From NCBI RefSeq assembly GCF_014652575.1, contig NZ_BMZB01000001.1, positions 372,001 through 436,000 on the forward strand: a stretch of DNA of 64,000 bases, given 5' to 3'. The DNA is from Asticcacaulis endophyticus. Lineage in GTDB: Bacteria > Pseudomonadota > Alphaproteobacteria > Caulobacterales > Caulobacteraceae. A model generated the notes under the pieces. That model did no database searches, was not told where the DNA came from, and was given only the letters and a program-made list of their open reading frames with translations. Each line of letters starts with the position of its first letter. Position 1 is the first letter of the stretch. Shown piece by piece: positions 1-8,614 of the stretch. A program made the position numbers and the translations under genes.

Positions 1-128
1 ATGAGGTCGAAGCGGTTATGCCGCTGATTGTCTCGGTGATGGAAAAAGCGCCGTTGCCTGCGGCTGAAATCAGCGTGCCTCTCGTCGTCGAAGCGAAAGC
101 TGCCCTCAATTGGGATGAGGCACACTAA
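1..128 (+). CDS. polA: DNA polymerase I, C-terminal end (partial)
   Basis: Only the last 41 codons are present, read in the frame that starts at base 3; the gene begins upstream of the window. The tail contains VPLVVEAKAALNWDEAH, which matches the conserved end of bacterial PolA (VPLLVEVG...NWDQAH in Escherichia coli), the final strands of the polymerase palm. PolA performs gap filling in DNA repair and Okazaki-fragment processing. The assignment rests on this short C-terminal signature alone; the exonuclease and polymerase motifs are outside the window. The TAA stop is at 126-128. Confidence 0.8.
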   Translation, partial: EVEAVMPLIVSVMEKAPLPAAEISVPLVVEAKAALNWDEAH

Positions 129-201
129 GGCTTCGCCCCAAAGTCCCTCGCTACCGCTCAGTGTACTTTGGGCCGTGAAAAATAAATCTTAGGGGATAAG
201 A

Positions 202-630
202 TTGACCGAAAATCTCACTGGCGTGTGGCATGGTACGTACAGCTACCCATTAGAATATATGATGCCGGATTGTTACTTTGTGGCCGTGATTATTCATACA
301 AACAGCATTTTATCGGGAACCATTTTCGAGACGGTAACCGCGGATTTCGATATTTCTGGCGACCTTAACGCGGTTATCGATGGCACAGTTGCAGGTGGTG
401 CGATTACGTTTTTAAAAACCTACGATGGTCAAAATGGCTGGGATCACAGCGTTCATTACTCAGGCCTCTTGAATGGCGAACACAATGAAATAACCGGGTC
501 TTGGACAATCCACGACGTACAAGGCACTTTCTCCGGCACATTTATTATGATCCGCAAACGGAGCACTGAAAGTAAAGCTGCCCTGACAGAAAGCATCGCT
601 TTGCATGTAGCGTCAGTATTGTCTCAATAA
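202..630 (+). CDS. Hypothetical beta-rich small protein
   Basis: A 142-aa protein starting at a TTG codon, chosen because AGGGGATAAG lies just upstream as a ribosome-binding site. I do not recognise the family. The sequence alternates short beta-strand-like segments with glycine turns (LTGVWHGTY, SGDLNAVIDGTVAGG, EITGSWTIHDVQGTF), which suggests a small antiparallel beta-barrel or lipocalin/avidin-like sandwich. There is no signal peptide or membrane segment. Codon use is visibly more AT-rich than in the neighbouring genes, so it may be an acquired gene. It sits between polA and a glyoxalase-family gene on the same strand. Function unknown. Confidence 0.6.
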   Translation: MTENLTGVWHGTYSYPLEYMMPDCYFVAVIIHTNSILSGTIFETVTADFDISGDLNAVIDGTVAGGAITFLKTYDGQNGWDHSVHYSGLLNGEHNEITGSWTIHDVQGTFSGTFIMIRKRSTESKAALTESIALHVASVLSQ

Positions 631-657
631 TGTTTTAACCTCGAAAGTACGATTGTT

Positions 658-1062
658 ATGCCCGTCACCGTCAAACGCCTTGATCATATCAATATCCAGA
701 CCCGCGATATGGCGGGGACGATTGCGTTTTATCATGACCTGCTGGGGCTGGAGGCGCGGGTAGCCCCTGAGCGTGATCCCTCCCTGCGGCAATGGCTGTA
801 CGACAGCGGAGACCGCGCCATCATTCACCTCAACCTGTTTGGCACCGACAACACCATCCCGCGTGAGGTTGTGCCCGGCGATCCGACCGGCGCCATTCAC
901 CATGTCGCCTTTGAGTGCGAAGGCTATGACGACATGATTGAGCGATTAACCGCGCGCGGCCTTAACTATGCCACCAACGAAGTTAAACCGATTAGTCTGC
1001 GTCAGATATTCGTCGCTGACCCCAATAACGTCTTGCTGGAACTCAATTTCCGCAGCACATAA
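658..1062 (+). CDS. VOC/glyoxalase-family protein
   Basis: 134 aa, a single vicinal-oxygen-chelate domain. The N-terminus KRLDHINIQTRDMAGTIAFYHDLLGLEAR is typical of glyoxalase I/bleomycin-resistance/extradiol-dioxygenase folds, with His about residue 10 as a likely metal ligand. A second module begins at IHHVAFECEGYDDMIERL, and the end FVADPNNVLLELNF supplies the usual terminal Glu ligand. Such proteins bind a divalent metal and act as isomerases, dioxygenases or resistance proteins; the substrate cannot be told from sequence. It follows the hypothetical gene at 202 by 27 bases and may be cotranscribed with it. Confidence 0.8.
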   Translation: MPVTVKRLDHINIQTRDMAGTIAFYHDLLGLEARVAPERDPSLRQWLYDSGDRAIIHLNLFGTDNTIPREVVPGDPTGAIHHVAFECEGYDDMIERLTARGLNYATNEVKPISLRQIFVADPNNVLLELNFRST

Positions 1063-1215
1063 CGCTTCGGCCAGTGTGGAACAATTCATACTTTATTTAG
1101 CATAAGCGGTTAACCCTACTGACGGGAGCGAGGAAGGCTTAAGTCGTGTGCGCGTTGCGTCGGGGCAAAAGCTTTTAGTCAGTATTGTTTGTGTTCTTGA
1201 GCTTAGGGGTTTTCC

Positions 1216-2898
1216 ATGCTTAGCCGTCTTACCATTCGCGCGCGTGTTATCGCCGCCTTCGCCATCGTCCTTTTAAGCACCGCGGCCTTGGGGATTTTCT
1301 CGATCAACCGCCTGGACAGTGTCAATAAGGCCGTTGACGATCTGGGGTCAAACTGGCTGCCGACCGCCAATCAGCTTGGCGACATGTCCCAGACCTTTGA
1401 GCTTTTGCGCCTGCGCCAGTCCCAGCTTTTGACCACGACCGGTGAGCAGCAACAGGAAATTTTCGGTAACGTCGATAAGTCGTCCAAGGATCTGGATAAG
1501 GCTTACGCCGACTATCTCCCTATGATTGCCAATCCGGATGAAAAAGTTCACGCCGATAAGATCGAAGCCGAACTGAAAACCTATCAGGCCAATAGCGGAC
1601 AATATATCGCCATGGTCAAATCCGGCGAGCTGGCGGGGGCTCAGAGCTTCTTCCTCGGCGAAATGCAGGACCAAGGCCGCACCTTCCGCGAAGCCATTCG
1701 TGCCGACCGGACCTATCAAGTCGAAGCGGGCGGCAAAGCCGCAGCCGACGCTACAGCCGACGGCAAGCAAGCCTCGATGCTGATCCTGATCGCTCTGGGC
1801 ATCACCGCCGCGGTGTCAGTCGCCATCGGCTTTGTCATGATCCGCACCATTTCCGCGCCGATCGGCAAGATGGCCGACACCATGCGCACCCTCTCAGGCG
1901 GCAATACCGAAGTTAAGATCCCGAACCTGGGTGAACCCAACGAAATCGGCAACATGGCCGCCGCCGTTGAAGTGTTTAAAGATGGTATGATCCGCACTCG
2001 TGCTCTTGAAGCCGAAGCCGTCAAGGCCCGCGAAGACTCCGAATATCAGCGCAAGCAAGCCATGCGCGAACTGGCCGATCAGTTCGAAGGTGCCGTCGGT
2101 GGCATCGTTGAGATGGTCTCCGCCGCCGCGACCGAAATGCAGGCGACAGCTCAGCAACTGACCTCATCGGCGCAGGAATCTGCGGCCCAGGCGACCTCAG
2201 TGTCCGCCGCCGCCGAAGAAGCCGGCACCAATGTCACCTCGGTTGCCGGTTCGGCCGAAGAACTGGGCGCCAGCGTCGCGGAAATCAGCCGTCAGGTCGA
2301 TCACTCGCTCACCAAAGCGCGCGAAGCAGTAACCGAAGCCGACACGACCATGGCCATCGTCTATGAACTGTCGGAAGCCGCCACCAAGATCACCGGCATC
2401 GTCGACATCATTTCCGCCATCGCTCAGCAAACTAACCTCTTGGCGCTGAATGCCACCATCGAATCGGCCCGTGCCGGTGAGGCGGGCCGTGGCTTTGCCG
2501 TTGTGGCGTCAGAAGTCAAAACCCTGGCCCAGCAAACCGCCAAGGCCACCGAAGAAATCAACCAGCAGATCGCCGCCATTCAGGGCACCACCAAGCAGGC
2601 GGTGACGGCAATCGAGAGCATTTCGGCCACCATCCGCGAAGTCAACGACTCCTCGACCACCATCTCGGCTGCCGTTGAGCAACAGGGGGCGGCCACCAAT
2701 GAGATCGTTCAGGCCGTCAATCAGGCGTCGATGGGCACCACCGAGGTGACCGTCAACATCACCGGTGTGGCCCGTATGGCCGAAGAAACCGGCGCCGGTG
2801 CGTCTCAGGTGTTGAGCGCGTCATCGGAACTGGCAGAGCAAGCTGAACAGCTTCGCCATCAGGTCAGCGCGTTCCTCGCCAGAGTACGTGCGGCTTAA
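1216..2898 (+). CDS. Methyl-accepting chemotaxis protein
   Basis: A 560-aa transmembrane chemoreceptor. A first membrane helix (about residues 9-28) and a second (about 188-210) enclose a periplasmic helical sensor region of the four-helix-bundle type. A HAMP linker follows (about 211-263), then a long cytoplasmic coiled-coil signalling domain. The highly conserved hairpin tip is clear at about residues 400-430: [18 protein letters not shown] followed by [11 protein letters not shown]. Alanine/glutamate-rich helices on both sides carry likely methylation sites. It would signal to CheA/CheW, none of which are in the window. The ligand is unknown. An intrinsic terminator follows directly, so it is probably monocistronic. 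Confidence 0.93.
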   Translation: MLSRLTIRARVIAAFAIVLLSTAALGIFSINRLDSVNKAVDDLGSNWLPTANQLGDMSQTFELLRLRQSQLLTTTGEQQQEIFGNVDKSSKDLDKAYADYLPMIANPDEKVHADKIEAELKTYQANSGQYIAMVKSGELAGAQSFFLGEMQDQGRTFREAIRADRTYQVEAGGKAAADATADGKQASMLILIALGITAAVSVAIGFVMIRTISAPIGKMADTMRTLSGGNTEVKIPNLGEPNEIGNMAAAVEVFKDGMIRTRALEAEAVKAREDSEYQRKQAMRELADQFEGAVGGIVEMVSAAATEMQATAQQLTSSAQESAAQATSVSAAAEEAGTNVTSVAGSAEELGASVAEISRQVDHSLTKAREAVTEADTTMAIVYELSEAATKITGIVDIISAIAQQTNLLALNATIESARAGEAGRGFAVVASEVKTLAQQTAKATEEINQQIAAIQGTTKQAVTAIESISATIREVNDSSTTISAAVEQQGAATNEIVQAVNQASMGTTEVTVNITGVARMAEETGAGASQVLSASSELAEQAEQLRHQVSAFLARVRAA

Positions 2899-2918
2899 AA
2901 GCCTGCACATAGCTTATG

Positions 2919-2948
2919 AAAAAGCCCGCCTGATCGGCGGGCTTTTTT
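2919..2948. terminator. Bidirectional intrinsic terminator
   Basis: A perfect 12-bp stem (AAAAAGCCCGCC / GGCGGGCTTTTT) with a 5-base TGATC loop and a T run. It lies between the chemoreceptor stop at 2898 and the stop of the convergent gene at 2970. The A-rich left arm gives a T run on the minus strand too, so it can serve both genes. Confidence 0.9.
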
Positions 2949-2969
2949 ATTGTCTTTATGGGGAGAAGC

Positions 2970-4685
2970 TTACGCCGCCGCACCGATACCCGCCGCCTGC
3001 ATCAGGGGCCTTAGCTGCATGAATGCGGCCGGATCGCTCATCAGGTTCGTGCGCGCTTCCGGGCTTTTCAGCAGCTTCATCACTTCGGCCTTGGCCAGAT
3101 CGCTGACCGGCCCAAGCGGTGCCGATTGCCCGGCCGCAAAGCCCAGCAACAGGGTCAGTTTCTGCATCGAAGATCCGCCGACCCGCGTCAGATGCATCAT
3201 CAGATTGACTTCTGTAGCAATCGACGCCCCCAGCGCCCCCAGCTTATCCCGCAGTTCCTGCGCTTCTTTTTCCGGCAGCTCTGCCCGGATCAGGCGTTTC
3301 TGCAAACCGGCCAGAAAGCTCAGCCGCGTCGGGGCCGATTTGGCCCCATCCCTGATTTCGCGCTCAAAGCGGTGGCCGGTCAGACACCCGCTGACCCAGC
3401 GCACGGCCTGACGCTTATTGGCAGAGCCGACGACATTTTCACACAGCCAGATCAGACGCTCAATCTCACCAAAGGCCGATGCCGTATCCTTGGTCAGGCT
3501 TTCGACGAAATCGCTGGACACCAGAGTCTTGGAGCGCTCGGCAAAGGCTTCGGCGATATCCTCACGCTGGGTCTGCTCCTTGCCCGCCGCGGTCATGACC
3601 AGAGCCAGTGCGCGCAGGGTTTCGATCTCCAACACCGGGCTCGACGGACGCAATCGGCGCACGCTTTTCAGTTCGACCAGCAGGCGTTTGGAAATGCTGG
3701 CCGAAAGCGCCTTGAAATGACCGGCTTCGATCAGTTTCAGAATATCGGCCAGAACCCCGGTCAGCTCCGGCAGGGTACGCGACACCACCGGATCGATTTT
3801 CGCGACCAGCTTGGCTTCCGGCCCGGCTACCAGCCGCGTCAGAATGGCCAGACCCGACCCCAGATCCATCTCCTGACCCATAATGTCGGTCAGTGCGGTC
3901 TTACCCGCAAAGATTTCCATGATCGGCGCTTCAAACACCTGAACCGCCCAGCCCCAGCCTTCATGACTTTCGGCAAGACGCTGCACGAACGGCAGCAAAA
4001 CCTCCAGCTTGCCTGCAGGCGTCGTAGCTGCCTTCATCAATTTAGCCACGCCACCGCCCAGCACATAGGCCTTTTCAGGGTGGCTGCTGATCTTATCAAT
4101 CTGAGCGGTCAGGCCGTCCAGAGTCAGATCGGGAAACAGGTTCTTGCGCCCATCACTGATGACGCGGGTGCACGCCTTATCGATCAGGGCGGTCCAGCGT
4201 CGCATGATTTCATGGATCGACGCGCCGGTTTCCTGCGCTTCCGGTACAGCCAGCTTTTGCGCGACATGCTGCACGTCATTATTAGAGGCTTCGAAGCGCT
4301 CGACCAGATCGGGTCGGTGCATCATTTCAAAAGCCGTCACCTTATACCGCCGCAACCAGTCCTCAAGCAGACGGGCCACCTTTTCGCGGCCCTGCGCCGT
4401 ATAGAGCTCCTGCGGACTGCCGCAGATGTTCTCTGCCGGTTGGGTCGGGCGGTCTTTTTTCTTTTGCTCAGGCGCGCCCTTGTTGAGCACGGTGAAGCTT
4501 TTGAATTCGCCACTTTCGCTGGAAAAAACTTCTTTGGTGACCATGACCGCGGCGGCGCGGTTTTGCGCCAGCATATCCTCGGCCATGGATATGGCCGCCT
4601 CGCGGTTTTCCACCGCCCCTTGCAGCGCCCAGCCGGAGGCGGGCGTTTTACGCGCGAACACTTCGTAATGGATCGGGCCGGACAT
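2970..4685 (-). CDS. Unrecognised 571-aa alpha-helical protein
   Basis: I do not recognise a family. The first ~75 residues (PIHYEVFARKTPASGWAL, then REAAISMAEDMLAQNRAAAVMVTKEVF) look like a small alpha/beta domain. A charged linker (QKKKDRPTQ) follows, and the rest is almost entirely helical with leucine/alanine-rich repeats, like an alpha-solenoid. There is no signal peptide or membrane helix, so it is probably cytoplasmic. It is transcribed divergently from chvI, with 260 bp between the two starts that hold a REP-like palindrome. In many alphaproteobacteria the gene beside chvI is pckA; here it is this protein. Regulation by or of the ChvI system is possible but not shown. Confidence 0.8.
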   Translation of the reverse strand: MSGPIHYEVFARKTPASGWALQGAVENREAAISMAEDMLAQNRAAAVMVTKEVFSSESGEFKSFTVLNKGAPEQKKKDRPTQPAENICGSPQELYTAQGREKVARLLEDWLRRYKVTAFEMMHRPDLVERFEASNNDVQHVAQKLAVPEAQETGASIHEIMRRWTALIDKACTRVISDGRKNLFPDLTLDGLTAQIDKISSHPEKAYVLGGGVAKLMKAATTPAGKLEVLLPFVQRLAESHEGWGWAVQVFEAPIMEIFAGKTALTDIMGQEMDLGSGLAILTRLVAGPEAKLVAKIDPVVSRTLPELTGVLADILKLIEAGHFKALSASISKRLLVELKSVRRLRPSSPVLEIETLRALALVMTAAGKEQTQREDIAEAFAERSKTLVSSDFVESLTKDTASAFGEIERLIWLCENVVGSANKRQAVRWVSGCLTGHRFEREIRDGAKSAPTRLSFLAGLQKRLIRAELPEKEAQELRDKLGALGASIATEVNLMMHLTRVGGSSMQKLTLLLGFAAGQSAPLGPVSDLAKAEVMKLLKSPEARTNLMSDPAAFMQLRPLMQAAGIGAAA

Positions 4686-4742
4686 ATTCTTGACCTTGTT
4701 TAGGCCACATCGTTCTGACGCGGCCGAACTGTATTTTTGCCT

Positions 4743-4788
4743 AGCGCGCTTTTAGTCCAAAAACCGCACACACTTTTTGGAAAGCGCT
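4743..4788 (-). repeat. REP-like palindrome, copy 1
   Basis: A 46-base imperfect hairpin: outer arms AGCGC/GCGCT and inner arms CCAAAAA/TTTTTGG around CCGCACACAC. Read on the minus strand, its core is CCAAAAAGTGTGTGCGG plus TTTTTGG, the same core as the copies near 41056, 44047, 48356 and 49812. It lies in the divergent region between the 571-aa protein gene and chvI. Confidence 0.75.
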
Positions 4789-4856
4789 ACAACTTATGAC
4801 AAACCATACACAAACGGTGTTAAATTAAGGTTGAAGCCCACTTATAGCCCGATTAA

Positions 4857-4897
4857 GACCTTTAAGAGGTCAACTTAAAGACTAGAATTAAAGTCTT
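4857..4897. promoter_or_regulatory. Two dyads in the chvI leader
   Basis: GACCT-TTAAG-AGGTC (4857-4871) and AAGACT-AGAATTAA-AGTCTT (4878-4897) are perfect short inverted repeats placed 49-89 bases before the chvI start. They could be operators, for example for autoregulation, or an mRNA structure. No known factor is recognised. Confidence 0.3.
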
Positions 4898-4945
4898 ATC
4901 AGCCACATATTGACGACTAAGATAATTTGCGGAGACAGACCTGAC

Positions 4946-5656
4946 ATGGCGAAGATCACTTTGGTGGATGATGACGAGAATATCGTAACATCCGTATCTT
5001 TGGCACTGGAAAGCGGCGGCCACACGATCACCGCCTATTATGACGGCGCATCGGGTCTGGCAGCACTTGAAAAGGACCCGCCCGATCTGGCGATTCTGGA
5101 TGTGAAAATGCCGCGCATGGACGGCATGGAAGTGCTGCGCCGCCTGCGCGCGACCTCGAACCTTCCGGTCATCATCCTGACCTCCAAGGACGATGAGATC
5201 GATGAGTTGCTGGGTTTTAACCTCGGTGCCGACGATTATATGCATAAGCCGTTCTCGCAGCGTTTGCTGCTGGAGCGGGTCAAGGCCGTCCTGCGTCGTG
5301 CGGGCATAGTCGAGCAGGGCGAAGCGCCAGAGGTCACTGAAGCCCTCAATGCCAAGTCCCTGAAACGCGGCAAGCTGGTTATGGACGCCGCCCGCCACGA
5401 ATGTACCTGGGAAGGCAAGCCGGTGCGTCTGACCGTGACCGAGTTCCTGTTGCTGCACGCTCTGGCTCAGCGTCCGGGCTTTGTCAAAAGCCGCGACAAC
5501 CTGATGGATGCCGCCTATGACGATCAGGTATATGTCGATGACCGCACCATCGACAGCCACGTCAAGCGTATGCGCAAAAAGTTCCGGCAGGTCGATGATG
5601 AGTTTGATTCGATCGAAACCCTCTACGGCGTCGGTTATCGCTACAAAGAAGCTTAA
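4946..5656 (+). CDS. chvI: Two-component response regulator ChvI
   Basis: 236 aa. An N-terminal receiver domain has the acidic pocket DDD (residues 8-10), the phosphoacceptor Asp52 in [13 protein letters not shown], and the Thr/Lys signature (LTSKDD, HKPF). A C-terminal OmpR/PhoB winged helix (about 140-235) ends with [13 protein letters not shown] and GVGYRYK. The start at 4946 is preferred over an upstream in-frame codon at 4910 because GGAGAC precedes it and the receiver begins at once. It pairs with chvG immediately downstream. ChvI-type regulators control envelope stress and acid or osmotic adaptation in alphaproteobacteria. The HprK-EIIA-HPr module that follows is the usual neighbour in this group. 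Confidence 0.92.
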   Translation: MAKITLVDDDENIVTSVSLALESGGHTITAYYDGASGLAALEKDPPDLAILDVKMPRMDGMEVLRRLRATSNLPVIILTSKDDEIDELLGFNLGADDYMHKPFSQRLLLERVKAVLRRAGIVEQGEAPEVTEALNAKSLKRGKLVMDAARHECTWEGKPVRLTVTEFLLLHALAQRPGFVKSRDNLMDAAYDDQVYVDDRTIDSHVKRMRKKFRQVDDEFDSIETLYGVGYRYKEA

Positions 5657-5675
5657 CCCTTTGGCTGGGGCTTTG

Positions 5676-7232
5676 ATGCCAAACCGGTTCAAATTCACCT
5701 TTGGCAATTCACGCCTCAGCCGGCTGGTTCTGGGGCTGAATTTGCTTGGGCTGCTGGTGTTGGTGGTGGGTGCTTTGGCGCTCAACGAATTCCGGCAGGG
5801 GCTGGTGGAAAACCGAAAAGAGTCCCTGACGGCGCAGGCCGACACTATGGCCGAGATTATCGCCGTGGTGGCGACGGTTGGTGATCCCCAGCCCTATCTT
5901 GAGGCCTCCAGCGCTCATTTGGCCCTGAGCCGCTTTATTCCCAAGGGCCAGCGCGCCCGCCTGTTTAATGGCGAAGGCGAACTCCTGTCGGACAGCTACG
6001 TGGTTTCAGAAAGCGTGGATGTCCGGCCATTGCCTCCGGCCCGTGACCGTGGTGAAGCCGCACCCGACCGCTCTGCCCAGACCGCCAGTCTTGAAAAAGC
6101 GCAGGCCGCACTGAGCGATGAGGTCAAGCTGGCCCTCGGCGGCACGCAGGTCACCTCGGTGCGCCTCAACGAAAGCGGCAAAAAGGTCGTGTCGGTGTCG
6201 ATACCCATACGGCGGGTTAAGATGGTTTTGGGCGTACTCACGCTGGAAGCCGGGGATGTTGACGCTATCGTTGCGGCTCAGCGTATGGCCATGATGCCGT
6301 TCATTCTGGTCGCTGTGGGGGTCAGTTTGTTTTCAGCCATGCTGATCAACTGGTGGGTCAGCCGCCCGATCCAGCGCCTGTCCGCCGCCGCCGACAGCGT
6401 GCGCATGGAAAAGATCCGCGCTATTTCCCTGCCCGATCTCGAAGACCGAAAAGACGAGATCGGCACCCTGGCGCGATCTCTGGAATCCATGACCGACACC
6501 CTATCCAAACGCATGGATGCGATCGACCGCTTTGCCGCTGATGTATCCCACGAGATCAAGAACCCGCTGACCTCGATCCGATCGGCCCTTGAGACCCTTA
6601 ATCTGGTTAAGGACGACAGCGCCAAGACGAGGCTGATGAATGTTATTAATCAGGATGTTCATCGCCTCGACCGGCTGATAACTGATATCTCCAACGCCTC
6701 GCGCCTTGACGCCGAGTTGTCGCGCGATACGCCTAAGCCCGTCGACATCGGCGCTCTGATGGAAGATATCGTCTCACTCTACGCGCCCTCAGATGAGACG
6801 TCGGTTAAGGTGACCTTTAATCGCTCCATCACACCATCATCGTCTCGCGTCATTGGTCGTGAAGGCCCGTTAGGGCAGGTGTTTCGCAACCTGATCGACA
6901 ATGCCCGCTCCTTCAGCCCCGAAAGCGGTACAGTCCACATACAGTTAGGCCATTCCGACCGCGATCAGGCTCTGCCGCTACAGATCACCATTGATGATAA
7001 TGGCCCCGGCATACCCGAAGAAAATCTGGAAACTATTTTCGAGCGCTTTTACACCTCCCGCCCCAAGGGCACCAGCTTTGGCCGAAATTCGGGCCTTGGC
7101 CTGTCGATTTCGCGCCAGATCATTGAGGCGCATCACGGGCGCATCTGGGCCGAAAACCGCAAGGATGAGCACGGCAACCTCATCGGGGCCCGCTTTACCG
7201 TCGCCCTGCCCAACACCTATGGTGCCCTGTGA
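5676..7232 (+). CDS. chvG: Sensor histidine kinase ChvG
   Basis: 518 aa from the ATG at 5676, which has GGGG five bases upstream; the longer open frame before it overlaps chvI and lacks family character. Membrane helix 1 is at about 17-38, followed by a periplasmic sensor domain (about 40-204), membrane helix 2 (about 206-228) and a HAMP region. A HisKA domain carries His292 in AADVSHEIKNPLTSI, and the ATPase domain has N, G1 (DDNGPGIP) and G2 (GLGLSIS) boxes. It is the partner kinase of ChvI, in the inner membrane. Its TGA overlaps the GTG start of hprK by four bases, indicating translational coupling to the PTS genes. Confidence 0.92.
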   Translation: MPNRFKFTFGNSRLSRLVLGLNLLGLLVLVVGALALNEFRQGLVENRKESLTAQADTMAEIIAVVATVGDPQPYLEASSAHLALSRFIPKGQRARLFNGEGELLSDSYVVSESVDVRPLPPARDRGEAAPDRSAQTASLEKAQAALSDEVKLALGGTQVTSVRLNESGKKVVSVSIPIRRVKMVLGVLTLEAGDVDAIVAAQRMAMMPFILVAVGVSLFSAMLINWWVSRPIQRLSAAADSVRMEKIRAISLPDLEDRKDEIGTLARSLESMTDTLSKRMDAIDRFAADVSHEIKNPLTSIRSALETLNLVKDDSAKTRLMNVINQDVHRLDRLITDISNASRLDAELSRDTPKPVDIGALMEDIVSLYAPSDETSVKVTFNRSITPSSSRVIGREGPLGQVFRNLIDNARSFSPESGTVHIQLGHSDRDQALPLQITIDDNGPGIPEENLETIFERFYTSRPKGTSFGRNSGLGLSISRQIIEAHHGRIWAENRKDEHGNLIGARFTVALPNTYGAL

Positions 7233-7681
7233 GTAAGCTGATCGTACACGCCACGTCGATAAGTTGCCTGATCGGCGGCACCTGGCACGGCGTGCTGATC
7301 AGCGGCCCATCCGGGGTGGGCAAAAGCGATCTGGCCCTGCGGGCTTTGGCACAGGGGTGCGCCCTGATCAGCGATGATTATTCGGTGCTGTGGCGCTCTG
7401 GCGATCACCTCTATGCCGGGGCGCCCGACACCATCAAAGGCCGGATCGAAGTACGCGGCGTCGGCATCACCACCTTGCGAACCCGCCATTTCAGCCGCAT
7501 CAGCCTTACGGTGCACTGCCAAAATTCAGCGGTTGAACGCCTGCCTGAACCGGAGTTTAGCGACATACTTGGCCTGAAAATTCCGATCATGAGGCTTAAC
7601 CCAAGGGAATCGTCAAGTGTGGCCAAACTGCTTATATCCCTGACACAAACCGTCCGCGCACCCTCAATTCGCTTGGATTAG
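7229..7681 (+). CDS. hprK: HPr kinase/phosphorylase, short catalytic form
   Basis: 150 aa, far shorter than the ~310-aa enzyme of Firmicutes: it lacks the N-terminal domain and consists of the catalytic part only, as is usual in alphaproteobacteria. The Walker A loop GPSGVGKS is at residues 26-33, followed by ALRALAQGCALISDDYSVL with the acidic pair expected near the active site. It phosphorylates and dephosphorylates a serine in HPr; HPr, with its matching Ser48, is encoded 0.7 kb downstream. The GTG start overlaps the chvG stop (GTGA). The C-terminus is short, so the phosphorylase side of the activity is less certain. Confidence 0.88.
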   Translation: MSKLIVHATSISCLIGGTWHGVLISGPSGVGKSDLALRALAQGCALISDDYSVLWRSGDHLYAGAPDTIKGRIEVRGVGITTLRTRHFSRISLTVHCQNSAVERLPEPEFSDILGLKIPIMRLNPRESSSVAKLLISLTQTVRAPSIRLD

Positions 7682-7820
7682 GACTAATTTACGCCTAAAC
7701 AGGTAAAAGGACTTTTTGCAGTGCATACAATCCGCTAAGATCAGCGGTCTTGGCCCAAAGACTATCAGGGCTATGACAGCGGTTCCGGATTTTACGGATC
7801 GGTTTGAGGAAGTTGTCTTT

Positions 7821-8225
7821 ATGATCGGGCTTGTGATCGTAACCCACGGCAGGCTGGCGGAAGAGTTCATTTCCGCCATGGAACATGTAGTGGGTCCGCA
7901 AAGTGCCGTCACGGCGATCTGTATCGGTCCTGAAGACGATATGGCCCGCAGGCGTCAGGATATTTTAGAGGCGACCTTTGCCAATGATCTGGGTGACGGC
8001 GTTATCCTGCTGACCGATATGTTCGGCGGCACCCCGTCCAATCTGGCCATCTCCGTCATGGAGCAAACCAAGGCCGAGGTCATTGCCGGGATCAACCTGC
8101 CCATGCTGATCAAGCTGGCCTCTTTGCGTAAGAATGAGCCCCTGTCGACCTGCGTACTTCATGCTCAGGAAGCCGGTCGCAAATATATTACCGTGGCGTC
8201 TTACGTCCTGTCGGGTGAAAGCTGA
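7821..8225 (+). CDS. PTS EIIA component, mannose family
   Basis: 134 aa. The N-terminus MIGLVIVTHGRLAEEFI carries the phosphorylatable His9 of the EIIA-Man fold. DGVILLTDMFGGTPSNLAI, spelled here as DMFGGTPSN around residues 68-76, is the family hallmark. The start at 7821 is chosen because EIIA-Man proteins begin directly with this strand and GAGGA lies upstream; the frame is open further upstream without homology. No EIIB or EIIC is present, so this is probably a regulatory phosphotransfer protein rather than part of a sugar transporter. It lies between hprK and HPr. Enzyme I is not in the window. Confidence 0.9.
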   Translation: MIGLVIVTHGRLAEEFISAMEHVVGPQSAVTAICIGPEDDMARRRQDILEATFANDLGDGVILLTDMFGGTPSNLAISVMEQTKAEVIAGINLPMLIKLASLRKNEPLSTCVLHAQEAGRKYITVASYVLSGES

Positions 8226-8338
8226 ATTAATCTTACCTGAATATTAACCCAAACGTCTTTTTATCAGGCTTGATGAGGACGCTGGCTTTGCGCATGGTAG
8301 CGTCCATTCCAAGCAAGTTCGCAGGGTTGCCCACAGTC

Positions 8339-8614
8339 ATGAGCGTCGCACACGCCGAAGTCGAAATCTGCAACGAAAAAGGGCTGCACGCGCGCGCATC
8401 AGCCAAATTCGTCAAGCTGGCCGCCACCTTTAATGCCCAGATCTATGTCCTGCGTGACGACCACCGCGTCGATGCCCAGTCGATCATGGGCCTTCTGATG
8501 CTGGGCGCTGGTAAGGGCAGCCATATCGGTATCGAAGCCGAAGGCCCGCAGGCCGCCGATGCCGTTCAGGCGCTGGTCGATCTGGTATCTGATCGTTTCG
8601 GAGAAGAGATCTGA
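8339..8614 (+). CDS. ptsH: Phosphocarrier protein HPr
   Basis: 91 aa. The active-site motif GLHARASAKFV has His17 for phosphate from Enzyme I, and the regulatory site DAQSIMGLLMLG has Ser48 for HprK. The start at 8339 (MSVAHAEVEI) matches usual HPr length; in-frame ATGs at 8270, 8273 and 8294 would add up to 23 residues, so the start is moderately certain. Together with hprK and EIIA it forms an incomplete regulatory PTS. Its stop overlaps the next start by one base (TGATG). Confidence 0.92.
   Translation: MSVAHAEVEICNEKGLHARASAKFVKLAATFNAQIYVLRDDHRVDAQSIMGLLMLGAGKGSHIGIEAEGPQAADAVQALVDLVSDRFGEEI

Noticed and set aside
3126-4703. Long open frame on the plus strand (525 aa) opposite the 571-aa protein gene
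   Set aside because: Composition rich in Gln, Arg and His with no domain pattern; it mirrors the codon structure of the minus-strand gene, which has a start, ribosome-binding site and terminator.
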